DNA of 64,000 nucleotides from Paenibacillus profundus (GCF_021369635.1 NZ_JAJNBZ010000024.1:31221-95220), one strand, 5' to 3'; positions 38,778 through 47,940 are shown, counted from the first letter of the stretch. The notes: a model not told the origin generated them from the letters alone. Program-made: numbers and translations.

Positions 38778-38909
38778 TCAGCAGGCATGACCGATGTCGG
38801 GCAATGCATCATATTCACATAAAATGCAACGATAGGCCCAGTCTTCTTGCTGCTGTATGATGCAATGAAGGCAGTAGGAATCGATAATACTTGGTGTTGT
38901 GATGTAAAA
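38778..38909 (-). pseudogene. Small zinc-ribbon-like frame without a start codon
   Basis: On the minus strand an open stretch of 43 codons contains CLHC, 11 residues, CILC, the spacing of a small zinc knuckle, in YCLHCIIQQQEDWAYRCILC. There is no ATG, GTG or TTG after the preceding stop and no ribosome-binding site, so it is either a decayed gene, uses an unusual start, or is a coincidence. The rest of the 570-nt gap between 38681 and 39252 contains a C8 tract at about 38742 and the promoter described at 39166. Confidence 0.3.
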
Positions 38910-39165
38910 TTATGACTTGTTAAATATTAGTTGATGTTCATGCGCTTGAAATACTTCATTCCCCAATTCCAGATGTGTTCCGATAAACTAAGAGATTTGT
39001 ATTAAATGGTATGTTAGGAATAAATGGTTTTCAAAATACGCACTTTTGGATCTACAGAAATCAATCTCCTCATCACAGCTATGGTATTATCAACCATTGT
39101 ATTATATCATAGGAAGGTTTCGGCAAGATGAAAGCGCCGCTATGAAAAATTATTGAAAAGAAGGA

Positions 39166-39194
39166 TTGTATAAGTATACACCATCATGTATAAT
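39166..39194 (+). promoter_or_regulatory. Promoter with palindromic operator of the amino-acid ABC operon
   Basis: TTGTAT (39166-39171), 17 nt, TATAAT (39189-39194). The -35 box is overlapped by TGTATA-AG-TATACA, a perfect inverted repeat at about 39167-39180, a likely repressor site. Confidence 0.6.
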
Positions 39195-39252
39195 GAGTTC
39201 AGCCCTTCGAAATGATAGGGTAAAATAGATAGAAGAAGCGGGGATGTCATCT

Positions 39253-40044
39253 ATGAAAGCACTGAAAATCGTTACCATATGCACACTATTAATGAGTCTT
39301 CTCATCGGTTGCGGAGCGAAGGGCGACCGTTATGATACAGTTATGGAGAACAAAAAGCTGGTGCTCGGAGTGAGCGCGGACTATCCGCCATTCGAGTTCC
39401 ACGCAACGGTCGACGGGAAAGACGAGATTGTCGGATTTGATATTGAGCTCGCGAAGGAAATCGCGAAGGACTTAGGAGTGCCGCTTGAAATTAAGGACAT
39501 GAAGTTCGACTCTGTCGTCGCATCTGTACCGACCGGAAAGATCGATATCGCCATCAGCGGCATGGACCCGACTCCTGACCGCCAGAAAGCGATGGATTTC
39601 TCCAAACCATACTATGTTGCCGAAGCTGGTGTCATCGTACGGGCGGAAGACAAAGATAAATACAAGTCACCCGAAGATATGAAAGGTTTGAAGGTAGGCG
39701 TTCAAAAAGGTTCTACGTTCGAGGATGTAATCGGACAAATTCCGGAAGCAAAAGCCGAGTTGCTGAATAAGGTGAACGACCTTGTGCTAGCGTTGGAAAC
39801 GAAGCGTATTGACGCGGTTCTGGTAGAGAAGCCAGTAGCTAAATCTTATGAAGCCAATCGCAAGGAGCTGGCAGTAGCTGACGTCGTATTGAAGCCGGCG
39901 AGCGACGGTTATGCTGTCGGCATGCGCAAGGATAGCCCGAAATTGGTGGAAGCTGTGAACAAGACAATCGACCGTCTGAAGTCTGAAGGCAAGCTGGACC
40001 AGTTCATTACGCAGGCGACGGAGCTGGCGGAATCGGGAGAGTAA
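39253..40044 (+). CDS. Polar amino-acid ABC transporter, binding lipoprotein
   Basis: This protein of 263 residues has a signal peptide with lipobox LIGC near residue 20 and a periplasmic-binding-protein type II fold. Landmarks: KLVLGVSADYPPFEFH, IVGFDIELAKEIAKDLG, the GKIDIAISGMDPTPDRQKAMDFS strand and GLKVGVQKGSTFED. Polar amino acids (glutamine, arginine or cystine class) are the probable ligands. An ATG at 39244 is in frame, but the ATG at 39253 leaves GCGGGG at the right distance. It is the first gene of a binding protein-permease-ATPase operon; a terminator behind it probably keeps permease expression lower. Confidence 0.88.
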   Translation: MKALKIVTICTLLMSLLIGCGAKGDRYDTVMENKKLVLGVSADYPPFEFHATVDGKDEIVGFDIELAKEIAKDLGVPLEIKDMKFDSVVASVPTGKIDIAISGMDPTPDRQKAMDFSKPYYVAEAGVIVRAEDKDKYKSPEDMKGLKVGVQKGSTFEDVIGQIPEAKAELLNKVNDLVLALETKRIDAVLVEKPVAKSYEANRKELAVADVVLKPASDGYAVGMRKDSPKLVEAVNKTIDRLKSEGKLDQFITQATELAESGE

Positions 40045-40055
40045 GGCAGGAGAAG

Positions 40056-40076
40056 GCGGCGGATAGCCGCTTTTTT
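40056..40076 (+). terminator. Internal terminator between binding-protein and permease genes
   Basis: GCGGC-GGATA-GCCGC followed by six T. Partial read-through here would give more binding protein than permease, a known arrangement in ABC operons. Confidence 0.75.
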
Positions 40077-40102
40077 CATGAGTTGGACACAATAGGTGCT
40101 AT

Positions 40103-40789
40103 ATGAGCAAGGATGGGAAAGGGGTTAGACCGGTGCTCGATTGGTTTGGAATGTTATGGGACTTTAAATGGGATTATTTATCCGGGGCGAAAATAACGGT
40201 GCTGTTATCGTTGTTTTCCGTATTGGCTGGATTCATTTTAGGCGTTGTTATTGTCTTGGTGCGAATGTCCGGCTTCAAGCCATTGAAATGGCTGACGACC
40301 GCATATATTGAATTGGTGCGAGGCACGCCGCTTCTCGTGCAAATTTTTATCATTTATTTCGGTTTAACTGAATTCGGCATCGAGTTCAGTCCGTTTATGG
40401 CTGGAGTCGTCGCGGTATCGATTAACAGCTCTGCTTATTTGTCTGAAATCTTCCGCGCCGGCATTCAAGCAATCGATAGAGGGCAGGCCGAGGCTGCCCG
40501 CTCTTTGGGGATGTCAAAAGCGATGACGCTGCGACATATCGTGCTGCCGCAAGCGTTTCGCAACGTCCTGCCAGCGATTGGCAACGAGTTCGTGACCATT
40601 ATAAAGGAAACGTCCATTGTCAGCTTCATCGGCATTACGGACATCATGTTCCAAACCGAGGTCATACGGAGTAAAACGTATACGGCTCTGGGGCCGCTTA
40701 TGGGTGCGGCCATGATGTATTTCATTCTTACCTTTACGCTTTCCAAAGCGGTTGCAACTCTGGAAAGGAAGTTGAGCAGTCATGATTGA
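40103..40789 (+). CDS. Polar amino-acid ABC transporter, permease
   Basis: This 228-residue HisM/GlnP-type permease has about five membrane helices. Landmarks: the N-terminal [36 protein letters not shown], and the ATPase-contacting EAA loop [22 protein letters not shown]. It ends eight bases after the ATPase gene starts. The ATG at 40103 has AGGTG ahead; a GTG at 40133, with AAAGGGG ahead, is an alternative that would shorten the protein by ten residues. Confidence 0.9.
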   Translation: MSKDGKGVRPVLDWFGMLWDFKWDYLSGAKITVLLSLFSVLAGFILGVVIVLVRMSGFKPLKWLTTAYIELVRGTPLLVQIFIIYFGLTEFGIEFSPFMAGVVAVSINSSAYLSEIFRAGIQAIDRGQAEAARSLGMSKAMTLRHIVLPQAFRNVLPAIGNEFVTIIKETSIVSFIGITDIMFQTEVIRSKTYTALGPLMGAAMMYFILTFTLSKAVATLERKLSSHD

Positions 40790-41504
40790 GGTTCGCAATT
40801 TGCATAAATCGTTCGGTGCATTGGATATTTTGAAAGGCATGAATATGTCGATCAAACAAGGCGAAGTTGTCGTCGTCATAGGGCCGAGCGGCTCAGGAAA
40901 GAGCACCTTTCTGCGGTGTTTGAATCTGTTGGAGACGCCGACGCAGGGTGATATTTTGTTCGAGGGCACGAAGATTAATGAGAAGAAGCATAATATTAAC
41001 AAGACGCGTGAGAAGATGGGCATGGTGTTTCAGTCGTTCAATCTGTTCCCGCATATGACGGTGTTGAATAATATTACGCTTGCGCCGATTAAGGTGAAGC
41101 AGTTGAAGAAGAAGCAGGCAGAGATGGTTGCCATGGATCTGCTGACCAAAGTCGGTCTGGCTGACAAGGCCACGGCTTATCCAGGACAGTTATCGGGCGG
41201 TCAGAAGCAGCGTATCGCCATAGCCCGCGCACTCGCCATGCAGCCGCATGTCATGCTTTTTGACGAGCCTACGTCAGCTCTTGATCCGGAGATGGTGGGT
41301 GAAGTGCTGGAAGTGATGAAATCGCTCGCCAGTGAAGGAATGACGATGGTCATCGTGACTCATGAAATGGGCTTTGCCCGTGAGGTGGGAGATCGGATTT
41401 TATTTATGGATGGCGGCGATGTCGTGGAGCAGGGTACGCCAGAGCAAGTGTTCCAGCACCCGCAGCATTCCAGAACACGTGACTTTTTAAGCAAAGTATT
41501 GTAA
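40782..41504 (+). CDS. Polar amino-acid ABC transporter, ATPase
   Basis: This 240-residue ATPase powers the import of the amino acid. It has Walker [10 protein letters not shown], the Q-loop [18 protein letters not shown] typical of polar amino-acid transporters (GlnQ/HisP class), signature [15 protein letters not shown], Walker [15 protein letters not shown] and the H-loop in VTHEMGFA. It overlaps the permease gene by eight bases, with AAGGAAG as ribosome-binding site. A terminator follows at 41561. Confidence 0.93.
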   Translation: MIEVRNLHKSFGALDILKGMNMSIKQGEVVVVIGPSGSGKSTFLRCLNLLETPTQGDILFEGTKINEKKHNINKTREKMGMVFQSFNLFPHMTVLNNITLAPIKVKQLKKKQAEMVAMDLLTKVGLADKATAYPGQLSGGQKQRIAIARALAMQPHVMLFDEPTSALDPEMVGEVLEVMKSLASEGMTMVIVTHEMGFAREVGDRILFMDGGDVVEQGTPEQVFQHPQHSRTRDFLSKVL

Positions 41505-41560
41505 AACACGATGAGTAACTATAATCTCCAGTAGTTAGGGATTTGGACAGAATGACCACT

Positions 41561-41586
41561 CCCCTAATTATGGGGATTTTTTTATG
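41561..41586 (+). terminator. Terminator of the amino-acid ABC operon
   Basis: CCCC-TAATTAT-GGGG followed by ATTTTTTT. Confidence 0.65.
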
Positions 41587-41680
41587 GAGTGAAACCAGAT
41601 TGTTCAAATTCCCAAGCATCCGGTTGACGTACGCCTGTAATGCGGTTCATCTTTAGGGGATATTTGGAATATGTAATTTG

Positions 41681-41708
41681 TTTACAAATTTTTAAACTAT
41701 GCTATTAT
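41681..41708 (+). promoter_or_regulatory. Promoter ahead of the c-di-AMP riboswitch
   Basis: TTTACA (41681-41686), 16 nt, TATTAT (41703-41708). It would give a leader of about 300 nt that includes the riboswitch. Between them AGGGAGT and ACTCCCT (41791-41829) can form a 7-bp stem. Confidence 0.45.
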
Positions 41709-41865
41709 AAAAGTGCGAATATTACAAAGTTGTCACTAGTAATTACAAAAGTGTTAGGATTAAGCGTTAAATTACGCTGAAAAAATCCATAGGGAGTCAT
41801 TATTTCAAGACAATTCCAGTAACTCCCTGCGCACAGGTTACAAGTTTGTGATATGATGCAATTCG

Positions 41866-42010
41866 AGCCGAAACGAAGCACCCGTACGGGGGATGATTGA
41901 CCGGTGTTCAATAAATGATCACCTTGGGGTGAATCGCCATTCCGAAAGATCGGACATGGTGTAGGGGAACTCCTTAACCCGAATCCGACAACTAACCCCG
42001 CAGGCTACTG
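41866..42010 (+). promoter_or_regulatory. Cyclic di-AMP riboswitch (ydaO/yuaA type)
   Basis: The conserved blocks are present in order: CGAAGCACCCGTACGGGGGA, ATCACCTTGGGGTGAATC, a variable hairpin, GGTGTAGGGGAACTCCTTAACCCGAATCCGACA, and CTAACCCCGCAGGCTA ending about 15 nt before the ATG. The riboswitch is a c-di-AMP-sensing off-switch for cell-wall and osmolyte genes; its target here is a LysM-3D cell-wall protein, a classical partner. No terminator lies between the aptamer and the gene, so control is either in the overlapping 3' region or at translation. Confidence 0.88.
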
Positions 42011-42023
42011 ACAGGAGGAACAT

Positions 42024-42812
42024 ATGCGTAAAAGAACAATTGTGAAGCTCGCAGCCGCTTTACTGGGTATAGCTACCATTTTACAGATCATCCCGGTATA
42101 TGCCGAGCCCTACCAGGCTAAAGAGGGAGATACATTCTACTCTATTGCTAAAAAGCAAAATATTAGCGTAGAAGCTCTAGTAAATGAGAATCCATTGATT
42201 AATCCGAAGAATATATACGGCGGGTTGACAATGGAACTTCCGACGCCAGTCATTCAAGGAAATGTATCGTCATCTTATTCCTTGCCTGCCAAGGCAATTG
42301 AGAGAGACAACAAAGATGACGCATCGAAGGTTTCAACAGAAGCACAGAAGGCAGCTAAGACTGAAGCAGTGGTACAGAAGGAAGCGAAGAAAGCAACGGG
42401 TGACAAGAAAAGCTCCACACCACAACAAGCAGTGAAAGCAGCAAATACTGCTCCTAAAAATGTGGTTAAAGTGTCGGGACGTTCGACAACCTATTCGAAG
42501 AAGCTGAACATGCGCGCAACTGCGTATACAGCGCATCCGAGCGAAAATGGTGAGTGGGGAGCCGTAGATTTCTACGGGAATGCATTGAAGCTGGGCACGG
42601 TTGCCGTTGACCCTAAAGTGATACCGCTCGGAACTAAGCTATTCATTACAGGCTATCAATTCAAGCATCTGCCGCAAGGAGGACTCGTAGCTGAGGCACG
42701 GGATATTGGCGGGGCGATTAAAGGTAAAAAGGTAGACATTTTCGTTCCGGTAAGCAAAAGTGCCGGCAGCACTTTCGGCGTGCAAGATGTGCAGGTTTAT
42801 ATTATCAAATAA
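42024..42812 (+). CDS. Secreted LysM and 3D-domain cell-wall protein
   Basis: This 262-residue protein (YocH-like) has a signal peptide (cut near Val-Tyr-Ala at about 27), one LysM domain at about 29-75 (AKEGDTFYSIAKKQNISVEAL, NPLINPKNIYGGLTM), an Ala/Lys-rich linker, and a C-terminal 3D domain with the three Asp residues expected of the MltA/expansin-like hydrolase fold (VAVDPKVIPLGTKLFI, EARDIGG, KVDIFV). Such proteins cleave or remodel peptidoglycan and are typical targets of the ydaO riboswitch found directly upstream. A strong ACAGGAGG ribosome-binding site is present. Confidence 0.92.
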   Translation: MRKRTIVKLAAALLGIATILQIIPVYAEPYQAKEGDTFYSIAKKQNISVEALVNENPLINPKNIYGGLTMELPTPVIQGNVSSSYSLPAKAIERDNKDDASKVSTEAQKAAKTEAVVQKEAKKATGDKKSSTPQQAVKAANTAPKNVVKVSGRSTTYSKKLNMRATAYTAHPSENGEWGAVDFYGNALKLGTVAVDPKVIPLGTKLFITGYQFKHLPQGGLVAEARDIGGAIKGKKVDIFVPVSKSAGSTFGVQDVQVYIIK

Positions 42813-42845
42813 CAATTGCAATTATACTTAAGTACCCAAAATGTG

Positions 42846-42896
42846 AAGAGGCTGTCCCGAAAGTAGAGAAAACTACTAGAGGGGCAGTCTCTTTTA
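42846..42896 (+). terminator. Terminator of the LysM-3D gene
   Basis: AAGAGGCTGTCCC pairs with GGGGCAGTCTCTT with an inner AGTAG/CTACT stem, followed by a T-rich run. It may also act on the converging nucleotidase gene. Confidence 0.75.
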
Positions 42897-42917
42897 CATA
42901 ATTATGTGCTGATCTAT

Positions 42918-44498
42918 TCAATCCCAAATGACCTTCCAATTATGATTTACCGTTGCGGTAATTGTGCCCTGCTTCATCATATAGTCTGCGATAAGATCGG
43001 CTGTGTCAATCGGAATATGACGAACGACCGGCTTGCCGGAGAACATTTGGAACCCGCCGGCTCCTGAAGCGCGATAATGGTTCATGGCGACATCATATTC
43101 CTTGTCCAGATCAAGGGGCTGTCCGTTCCGTGTCAGTTGTACGATACGTGTGCCTACCGGTCGGGACACGTTCATGACATACTCTATGCCTTCCCACATG
43201 TCATAATTGTAGTGCTGCGCTTTGGGATAGAGGAAGGACGAGTGAACGGCCACTGATTGACCGTCATATGGCGCAAAGTAGCGGGCAGACCATTCCAGAG
43301 CGTCCCGGATATCGCGTCCCTTCAACCGCAACACCTTCAATGTGTTGGAATACGGACAAAATGCGGTTATTTCGCGCATGGATACCTGATTGCCGAATCC
43401 GGCAGCGCTGTCGTCAAATAAGGCGGTGCATGAAATATCCGTGCCCGATACGTCCATCTGCACACGGTTGATGAACTCGATTAAAGGGTGCTCGGCAAGC
43501 CGGGCCTCATGGGGATCACGTATTCGCATATCCCCGTTAATTCGGCAAATGGGGCGGTCAAGCCAACGCTGGACATTTACTTCGTAAGGCGTAATCCATT
43601 CGCTAAGCTCACGGTCGGCTTCAGCGCCTGCCGCGGCAATCAACTGAGATCGTTTCTCGCTGACGCGCCAACGGCCATCTTGACGAGTAAGAAGCAATTC
43701 AATTTCGGCCGCGTACCGGCCTTGACTTCCCGGTTGAACAACAATAGTGTCCCCGATATTGCCGCTGGCAATGGTCCGGTGCTGATGTCCGGTAATGAGC
43801 ACGTCGATGCCTTCCACTTCTGCGCATATCCGTGAGCCTTCATTTTCCCCCGTATCCTCCTCGAGAGCAGCTCCCGTGCGTAAATCTCTTTCCAGACCGC
43901 CGTGATAAGCGATGATAACGATGTCGGCTCCTTTACAGCTCCGTAATTCAGGCACCCACTGCTTGGCGGCTTCTACAGCCGGCAGGAAATGCAGGCCAGC
44001 GATATGCTCAGGCAGTTCCCAATGTGGGGTGAAACGGGTGGTCAGTCCGAGCACGGCTGCGCGCAGCCCGCCAGCAAATTCCGTTATGAAGTAAGGGTCG
44101 CCAAAGTACGGTTTTCCCGTATCCTCTCGCACAATGTTGGCCGCCAACCAGGGAAACGAAGATTCGCGCTGCGCTTTTTTCACAAAATCAAGACCGAAAT
44201 TAAATTCGTGGTTGCCCGGGATGAATGCGTCATATTTAAGACGATTCAAGGCGGCAATCATCGGATTGGGGGACTGCGGATCGAACCGGGCATGATAAGT
44301 AGCCAAAGGTGTTCCTTGCAGAAGGTCGCCGTTATCGATGAGAAGAAAATGCTCCTTGTCTGCGCGGACCTGCCGAATCCGTGAAGCGAGCTTTAGCAGA
44401 CCCAATTCTTCGGGGGCGTTGTCAGCGTACCGTGTGGGCAGCATGTGGCCATGCACATCGCTTGTGGCCCATATCGTCAAGGTGAATGATTCGCGCAT
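42918..44498 (-). CDS. 5'-nucleotidase/2',3'-cyclic phosphodiesterase family enzyme, cytosolic
   Basis: This 526-residue metallophosphoesterase of the UshA/YfkN family hydrolyses nucleotides or cyclic nucleotides. The N-terminal catalytic domain has TSDVHGHMLPT (metal-binding Asp and His), LIDNGDLLQGTP, IPGNHEFNFG, VIIAYHGGLERD and ITGHQHRTI; the C-terminal nucleotide-binding domain follows with YNYDMWEGIEYVM and YRASGAGGF. Unlike many relatives there is no signal peptide, so it appears to act in the cytoplasm. The frame extends to 44666, but the ATG at 44498 lies behind TAGGAGGTC. It is divergent from a secreted protein gene; PhoP-box-like repeats lie between them. Confidence 0.88.
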   Translation of the reverse strand: MRESFTLTIWATSDVHGHMLPTRYADNAPEELGLLKLASRIRQVRADKEHFLLIDNGDLLQGTPLATYHARFDPQSPNPMIAALNRLKYDAFIPGNHEFNFGLDFVKKAQRESSFPWLAANIVREDTGKPYFGDPYFITEFAGGLRAAVLGLTTRFTPHWELPEHIAGLHFLPAVEAAKQWVPELRSCKGADIVIIAYHGGLERDLRTGAALEEDTGENEGSRICAEVEGIDVLITGHQHRTIASGNIGDTIVVQPGSQGRYAAEIELLLTRQDGRWRVSEKRSQLIAAAGAEADRELSEWITPYEVNVQRWLDRPICRINGDMRIRDPHEARLAEHPLIEFINRVQMDVSGTDISCTALFDDSAAGFGNQVSMREITAFCPYSNTLKVLRLKGRDIRDALEWSARYFAPYDGQSVAVHSSFLYPKAQHYNYDMWEGIEYVMNVSRPVGTRIVQLTRNGQPLDLDKEYDVAMNHYRASGAGGFQMFSGKPVVRHIPIDTADLIADYMMKQGTITATVNHNWKVIWD

Positions 44499-44646
44499 TA
44501 CGGATGACCTCCTATAAGAGATTTTCATGCTGGGATGTCGCGATGAACTTTTATCTCTGTTGTTGGCAAATCCCTGTTTTCCAATGCCTGCTCGATATAA
44601 AACCTTATTCGATGCGAACGAAATGATTCCTTCGCTCCGCCACAGA

Positions 44647-44722
44647 TTAACAAAATCATTACACAAAAGTAGTGTGGATAAAATTTACATAATTTTATCA
44701 TGAAACTGCTGCCTTTCATGAT
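44647..44722. promoter_or_regulatory. PhoP-box-like repeats and inverted repeat in the divergent region
   Basis: Two pairs of hexamers with an 11-bp period are seen: TTAACA-N5-ATTACA (44647-44663) and TTTACA-N5-TTATCA (44684-44700), close to the Bacillus PhoP box TT-[ACT]-A-[CT]-A. They overlap a perfect inverted repeat ATCATGAAA-N8-TTTCATGAT (44697-44722). The rest of the 367-nt gap (44499-44865) holds nothing else I can name. Confidence 0.45.
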
Positions 44723-44865
44723 ACGCTATAGAAGCGCAGCAAGAAGGAGTGCGGCTCTGTAAGTCTTCCGGGATGCTCATATGCTGCAAGAAATTTATAG
44801 TTGAAAGCTTCCGGCTGCGGAAAAAGTCCGCTGGAACTTTCGTAACTGAAGAGGAGGGGAATTTC

Positions 44866-46506
44866 ATGATTACGAGTAAACGTATTGGGCGCTTGCTGCT
44901 GATCGTTGGCTTGATGTTCAGCCTTATGATGCCAGTCAGCTCCGTCCTGGCCGAAGGGCCGTCGGATCCGGCGCCGGTGCTTCAACCCGTTGGCGCTCCT
45001 AACGGGAAAACCGTATTGTTCGATAACGCGCACGGACAGACGGCCGGTGCCGCGGACTGGGTCATTGATGGGGCTTTTTCCGATTTTGCCTCAGCTCTGG
45101 CTAAGGAAGGCTACCACGTCAAGGAACTGCGCAAAAAAGAACCGATTGCGCTGAACGATCTGGAAAATGCTGATGTTTTTGTCATTCCGGAAGCGAATAT
45201 TCCCTTCAAAACGTCCGAACAACAGGCAATGGCGCAGTATGTGCACAATGGAGGCAGCATTTTCTTCATCGCTGACCACTATAACGCAGATCGCAACAAA
45301 AACCGTTGGGATGCTTCGGAAGTGTTCAATGGGTACCGTCGCGGAGCATGGCAGGATCCGACGGCAGGCATGAGTGCGGAGGAACGCCAATCTGCGGCAA
45401 TGCAGAATGTATCAAGCTCGGATTGGCTGGCGGATAACTTCGGCATACGGATTCGCTATAATGCCCTTGGCGATATCAACTCCGACTACATTGTGCCCTC
45501 GCCCCAAGCCTTTGGCATCACTGAGAATGTGAAGACCGTGACTATGCATGCCGGCTCGACTTTAGCGATTACAGATCCTGCCAAGGCGAAGGGGATTGTG
45601 TATATTGCAGCAACCAACAAAGCGTGGCCCAACGCAGTCGACCAAGGCGTGTATAACGGCGGTGGCTTGGCTGAAGGCCCATATGTGGCGGTTGCCAAGG
45701 CCGGTCTGGGGAAAGCAGCCGTTATCGGTGATTCTTCTCCGGTGGAGGACAGCACGCCGAAGTATTTGCGGGAGGAAAATGGCGCAGCAAAGAAAACATA
45801 CGACGGCTTTTACGAACGGGACAATGATAATCTGTTGGTCAATATAGTGAACTGGTTGTCTGTAAAAGAGAGTTATACTTCATTAAGCCAAGTGCCCGGA
45901 CTTACTTTGGATCAACCAACCGCACTGTTGGCGCAGGAGTCGCCGCAGAGTTCCGTGGAACCGAAACCCGAGCCTTGGGCCAGCCCGGCTTCAGGATATA
46001 AATGGTGGGATTCATCCACGTTCAAGCAGGGCTCTTACGGGTATGATTCTTCGTCACCCGGCGAGCCTCCAACCGGAGATGGAGAAGGATTCGAGTCCGG
46101 CAGCAAAGGAGCTTATGCGGCTGGCACCGTGACGCTCGACAGCGGATTATGGCTGTTTGATAATGCGCTCATCGGCGACCTGCCGAATGACAAGAAGAAC
46201 GGAGCCAAATCGGCCCGCATTCGCGCAGCCGGGTTCATTGCCATGAATGATGATGTGGAAGGGGCCGAGAGTGTCACATTGCAACATGCCAACTTTGGCA
46301 ATGACACCGGCGCGGTCTGGAAGCTGCAGAAGTCGACGGACGGCGGTTCCACATGGAGCGATGTTGGAGAATCGTACAACAGCGGCGCCAGCTTGGCCGA
46401 TAAGACGATCGAGGTGAACGAGACGGGGGCCGTCCGGTTCAAAATTGTCGTTGCCGGAGTTTCAGGCAAACGAATCAATATCGATAACTTCCAAATCAAC
46501 CGCTGA
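44866..46506 (+). CDS. Secreted protein with GATase-like domain and C-terminal nuclease-associated region
   Basis: This 546-residue exported protein has a signal peptide (cut after Val-Leu-Ala near 33). Residues about 40-325 look like an alpha/beta fold of the class I amidotransferase-like/DUF4350 kind: VLFDNAHGQTAG, ENADVFVIPEANIPF, YVHNGGSIFFIADHY and VAKAGLGKAAVIGDSSPVED. The last 140 residues (from FESGSKGAYAAGTVTLDSG) resemble a domain seen at the C-terminus of secreted Bacillales nucleases and other hydrolases. Catalytic residues cannot be assigned. The frame opens at 44749, but the ATG at 44866 has GAGGAGGGG ahead and starts the signal peptide. With the divergent nucleotidase, nucleic-acid or phosphate scavenging is a reasonable guess. 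Confidence 0.65.
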   Translation: MITSKRIGRLLLIVGLMFSLMMPVSSVLAEGPSDPAPVLQPVGAPNGKTVLFDNAHGQTAGAADWVIDGAFSDFASALAKEGYHVKELRKKEPIALNDLENADVFVIPEANIPFKTSEQQAMAQYVHNGGSIFFIADHYNADRNKNRWDASEVFNGYRRGAWQDPTAGMSAEERQSAAMQNVSSSDWLADNFGIRIRYNALGDINSDYIVPSPQAFGITENVKTVTMHAGSTLAITDPAKAKGIVYIAATNKAWPNAVDQGVYNGGGLAEGPYVAVAKAGLGKAAVIGDSSPVEDSTPKYLREENGAAKKTYDGFYERDNDNLLVNIVNWLSVKESYTSLSQVPGLTLDQPTALLAQESPQSSVEPKPEPWASPASGYKWWDSSTFKQGSYGYDSSSPGEPPTGDGEGFESGSKGAYAAGTVTLDSGLWLFDNALIGDLPNDKKNGAKSARIRAAGFIAMNDDVEGAESVTLQHANFGNDTGAVWKLQKSTDGGSTWSDVGESYNSGASLADKTIEVNETGAVRFKIVVAGVSGKRINIDNFQINR

Positions 46507-46557
46507 CAGACATTTCAAGTTACATGCAAGCTCTCATTATTGCCACGGTGACTGATA

Positions 46558-46601
46558 AGAGGCCGTTTGCCGCACCGCGCGGCAGGCGGCCTCCTTTTCT
46601 T
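46558..46601 (+). terminator. Terminator of the secreted-protein gene
   Basis: AGGCCGTTTGCCGC pairs with GCGGCAGGCGGCCT around a short loop, followed by CCTTTTCTT. Confidence 0.78.
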
Positions 46602-46617
46602 GACAAAGCCCTTCCGC

Positions 46618-47736
46618 TCAATCATCCCGCTTCTCTTTACGATCCTGCAATAGCTCGGATACCGTAACGAACTCGTAATTCTGAGCCTTTAGACGATTGA
46701 TAATTGCAGGTAACGCTTTAACTGTGCCTTGCAAGTACCCGTTGTGCGCACTGCCGCCTGCATGCTGCAGCACAATCGAACCGGGTGACACCCCGTTCAC
46801 TACGTTGCGGATAATTTGCGATGCGCTTAATCCGCGCCAATCATTCGAATCGACGTCCCAATTCACGACCAGATAACCATGGTCACCTGCCCAACGCAGC
46901 TGTTTCTCACTAATTTCACCATAAGGCGGTCGAAAATAACGCGGTTTATATCCGACGATTTGTTCAATAACACGTTCTGTATCTTTCAATTGATGTTCAA
47001 ATGCAGGTAACGTCAGCTTGGTTAACAATGGGTGATTATACGAATGATTACCGATGATATGACCTTCACGCACAATTCGTTGAACAAGCTCGGGATGTGC
47101 TTTCGCACGGGAACCGACGAGAAAGAAAGTAGCTCGTATGTTATGCTCCTTCAAAATATCCAATACTAACGGTGTGGCTCGGTTATCGGGAACATCGTCG
47201 AATGTGAGTGCGACTTGACGGGAGCCTTGAGCCTTGCCGCGCAGCTTGAATATATGCGGATATTTCATTCTGAGCTGGGCAATGGACAGATTCTGTCGCT
47301 TATTTAAGCTGGATTGTGAACTTTGGGAAGTCGATCTGACTTCAGAAGACTTGTTCCATGTTCGTTCTTTGGAGTGAGTGTTATTTTTTGTATCTTTCTT
47401 GTTCGCTGCTTTATGTTCTAACTGTTTTTTGTTTGCGGTATTTATCGTGAAGCGTAGGATACGGCGTTCTTGCTTGCGCTCTTCCTTCTTCGGTAAGGAT
47501 AATGTTAACGGACTTGCGGTAGAGCCGTCCGTATTCAGGCCGATCGAACGCGGCCATATCGAGTTAGGATCCTGATTCCAGGGGGAATGACTTCCAGATG
47601 GCCGAGCGGATTCAACGGCAGATGACGGCGTTGGTTGTGAAGGCGATGTTGGGGGTGCAGCATCACGTGAACGCGGGAAGCAACCGGTCGTACATAACAA
47701 ACAGAGCATGACTAAGCTAAATAACCATTTACGCAT
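46618..47736 (-). CDS. Polysaccharide deacetylase lipoprotein
   Basis: This 372-residue lipoprotein has the lipobox CTTGC near residue 19 and a long Ser/Asn/Lys-rich linker to about 155. A NodB domain occupies about 165-365: motif 1 TFDDVPD, motif 2 HSYNHP (metal-binding His pair), motif 3 RPPYGE, and the later WDVDSNDW and LQHAGG segments. The enzyme removes acetyl groups from cell-wall GlcNAc or MurNAc, or from a surface polysaccharide. It faces outwards, held by a lipid anchor. It is a single gene divergent from pyrK. Confidence 0.92.
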   Translation of the reverse strand: MRKWLFSLVMLCLLCTTGCFPRSRDAAPPTSPSQPTPSSAVESARPSGSHSPWNQDPNSIWPRSIGLNTDGSTASPLTLSLPKKEERKQERRILRFTINTANKKQLEHKAANKKDTKNNTHSKERTWNKSSEVRSTSQSSQSSLNKRQNLSIAQLRMKYPHIFKLRGKAQGSRQVALTFDDVPDNRATPLVLDILKEHNIRATFFLVGSRAKAHPELVQRIVREGHIIGNHSYNHPLLTKLTLPAFEHQLKDTERVIEQIVGYKPRYFRPPYGEISEKQLRWAGDHGYLVVNWDVDSNDWRGLSASQIIRNVVNGVSPGSIVLQHAGGSAHNGYLQGTVKALPAIINRLKAQNYEFVTVSELLQDRKEKRDD

Positions 47737-47940
47737 GGAATCTTTCCCCTTTCCCGTTAATGTTCCTTGTTCTTGTTATGTCCTTGACGAAAGGGAAATA
47801 TGCTCATGAACTGCTTGTCATAAAAGGGAAATGTTCGCATACGGTTGGTCCAATAATAAAATGGAAAGTAATTCGCTTACCTAGAACTTGTTGCTAATAT
47901 TCTGAAAATTTGCGCAACCCTTGTCACATTTGCTTTCATT

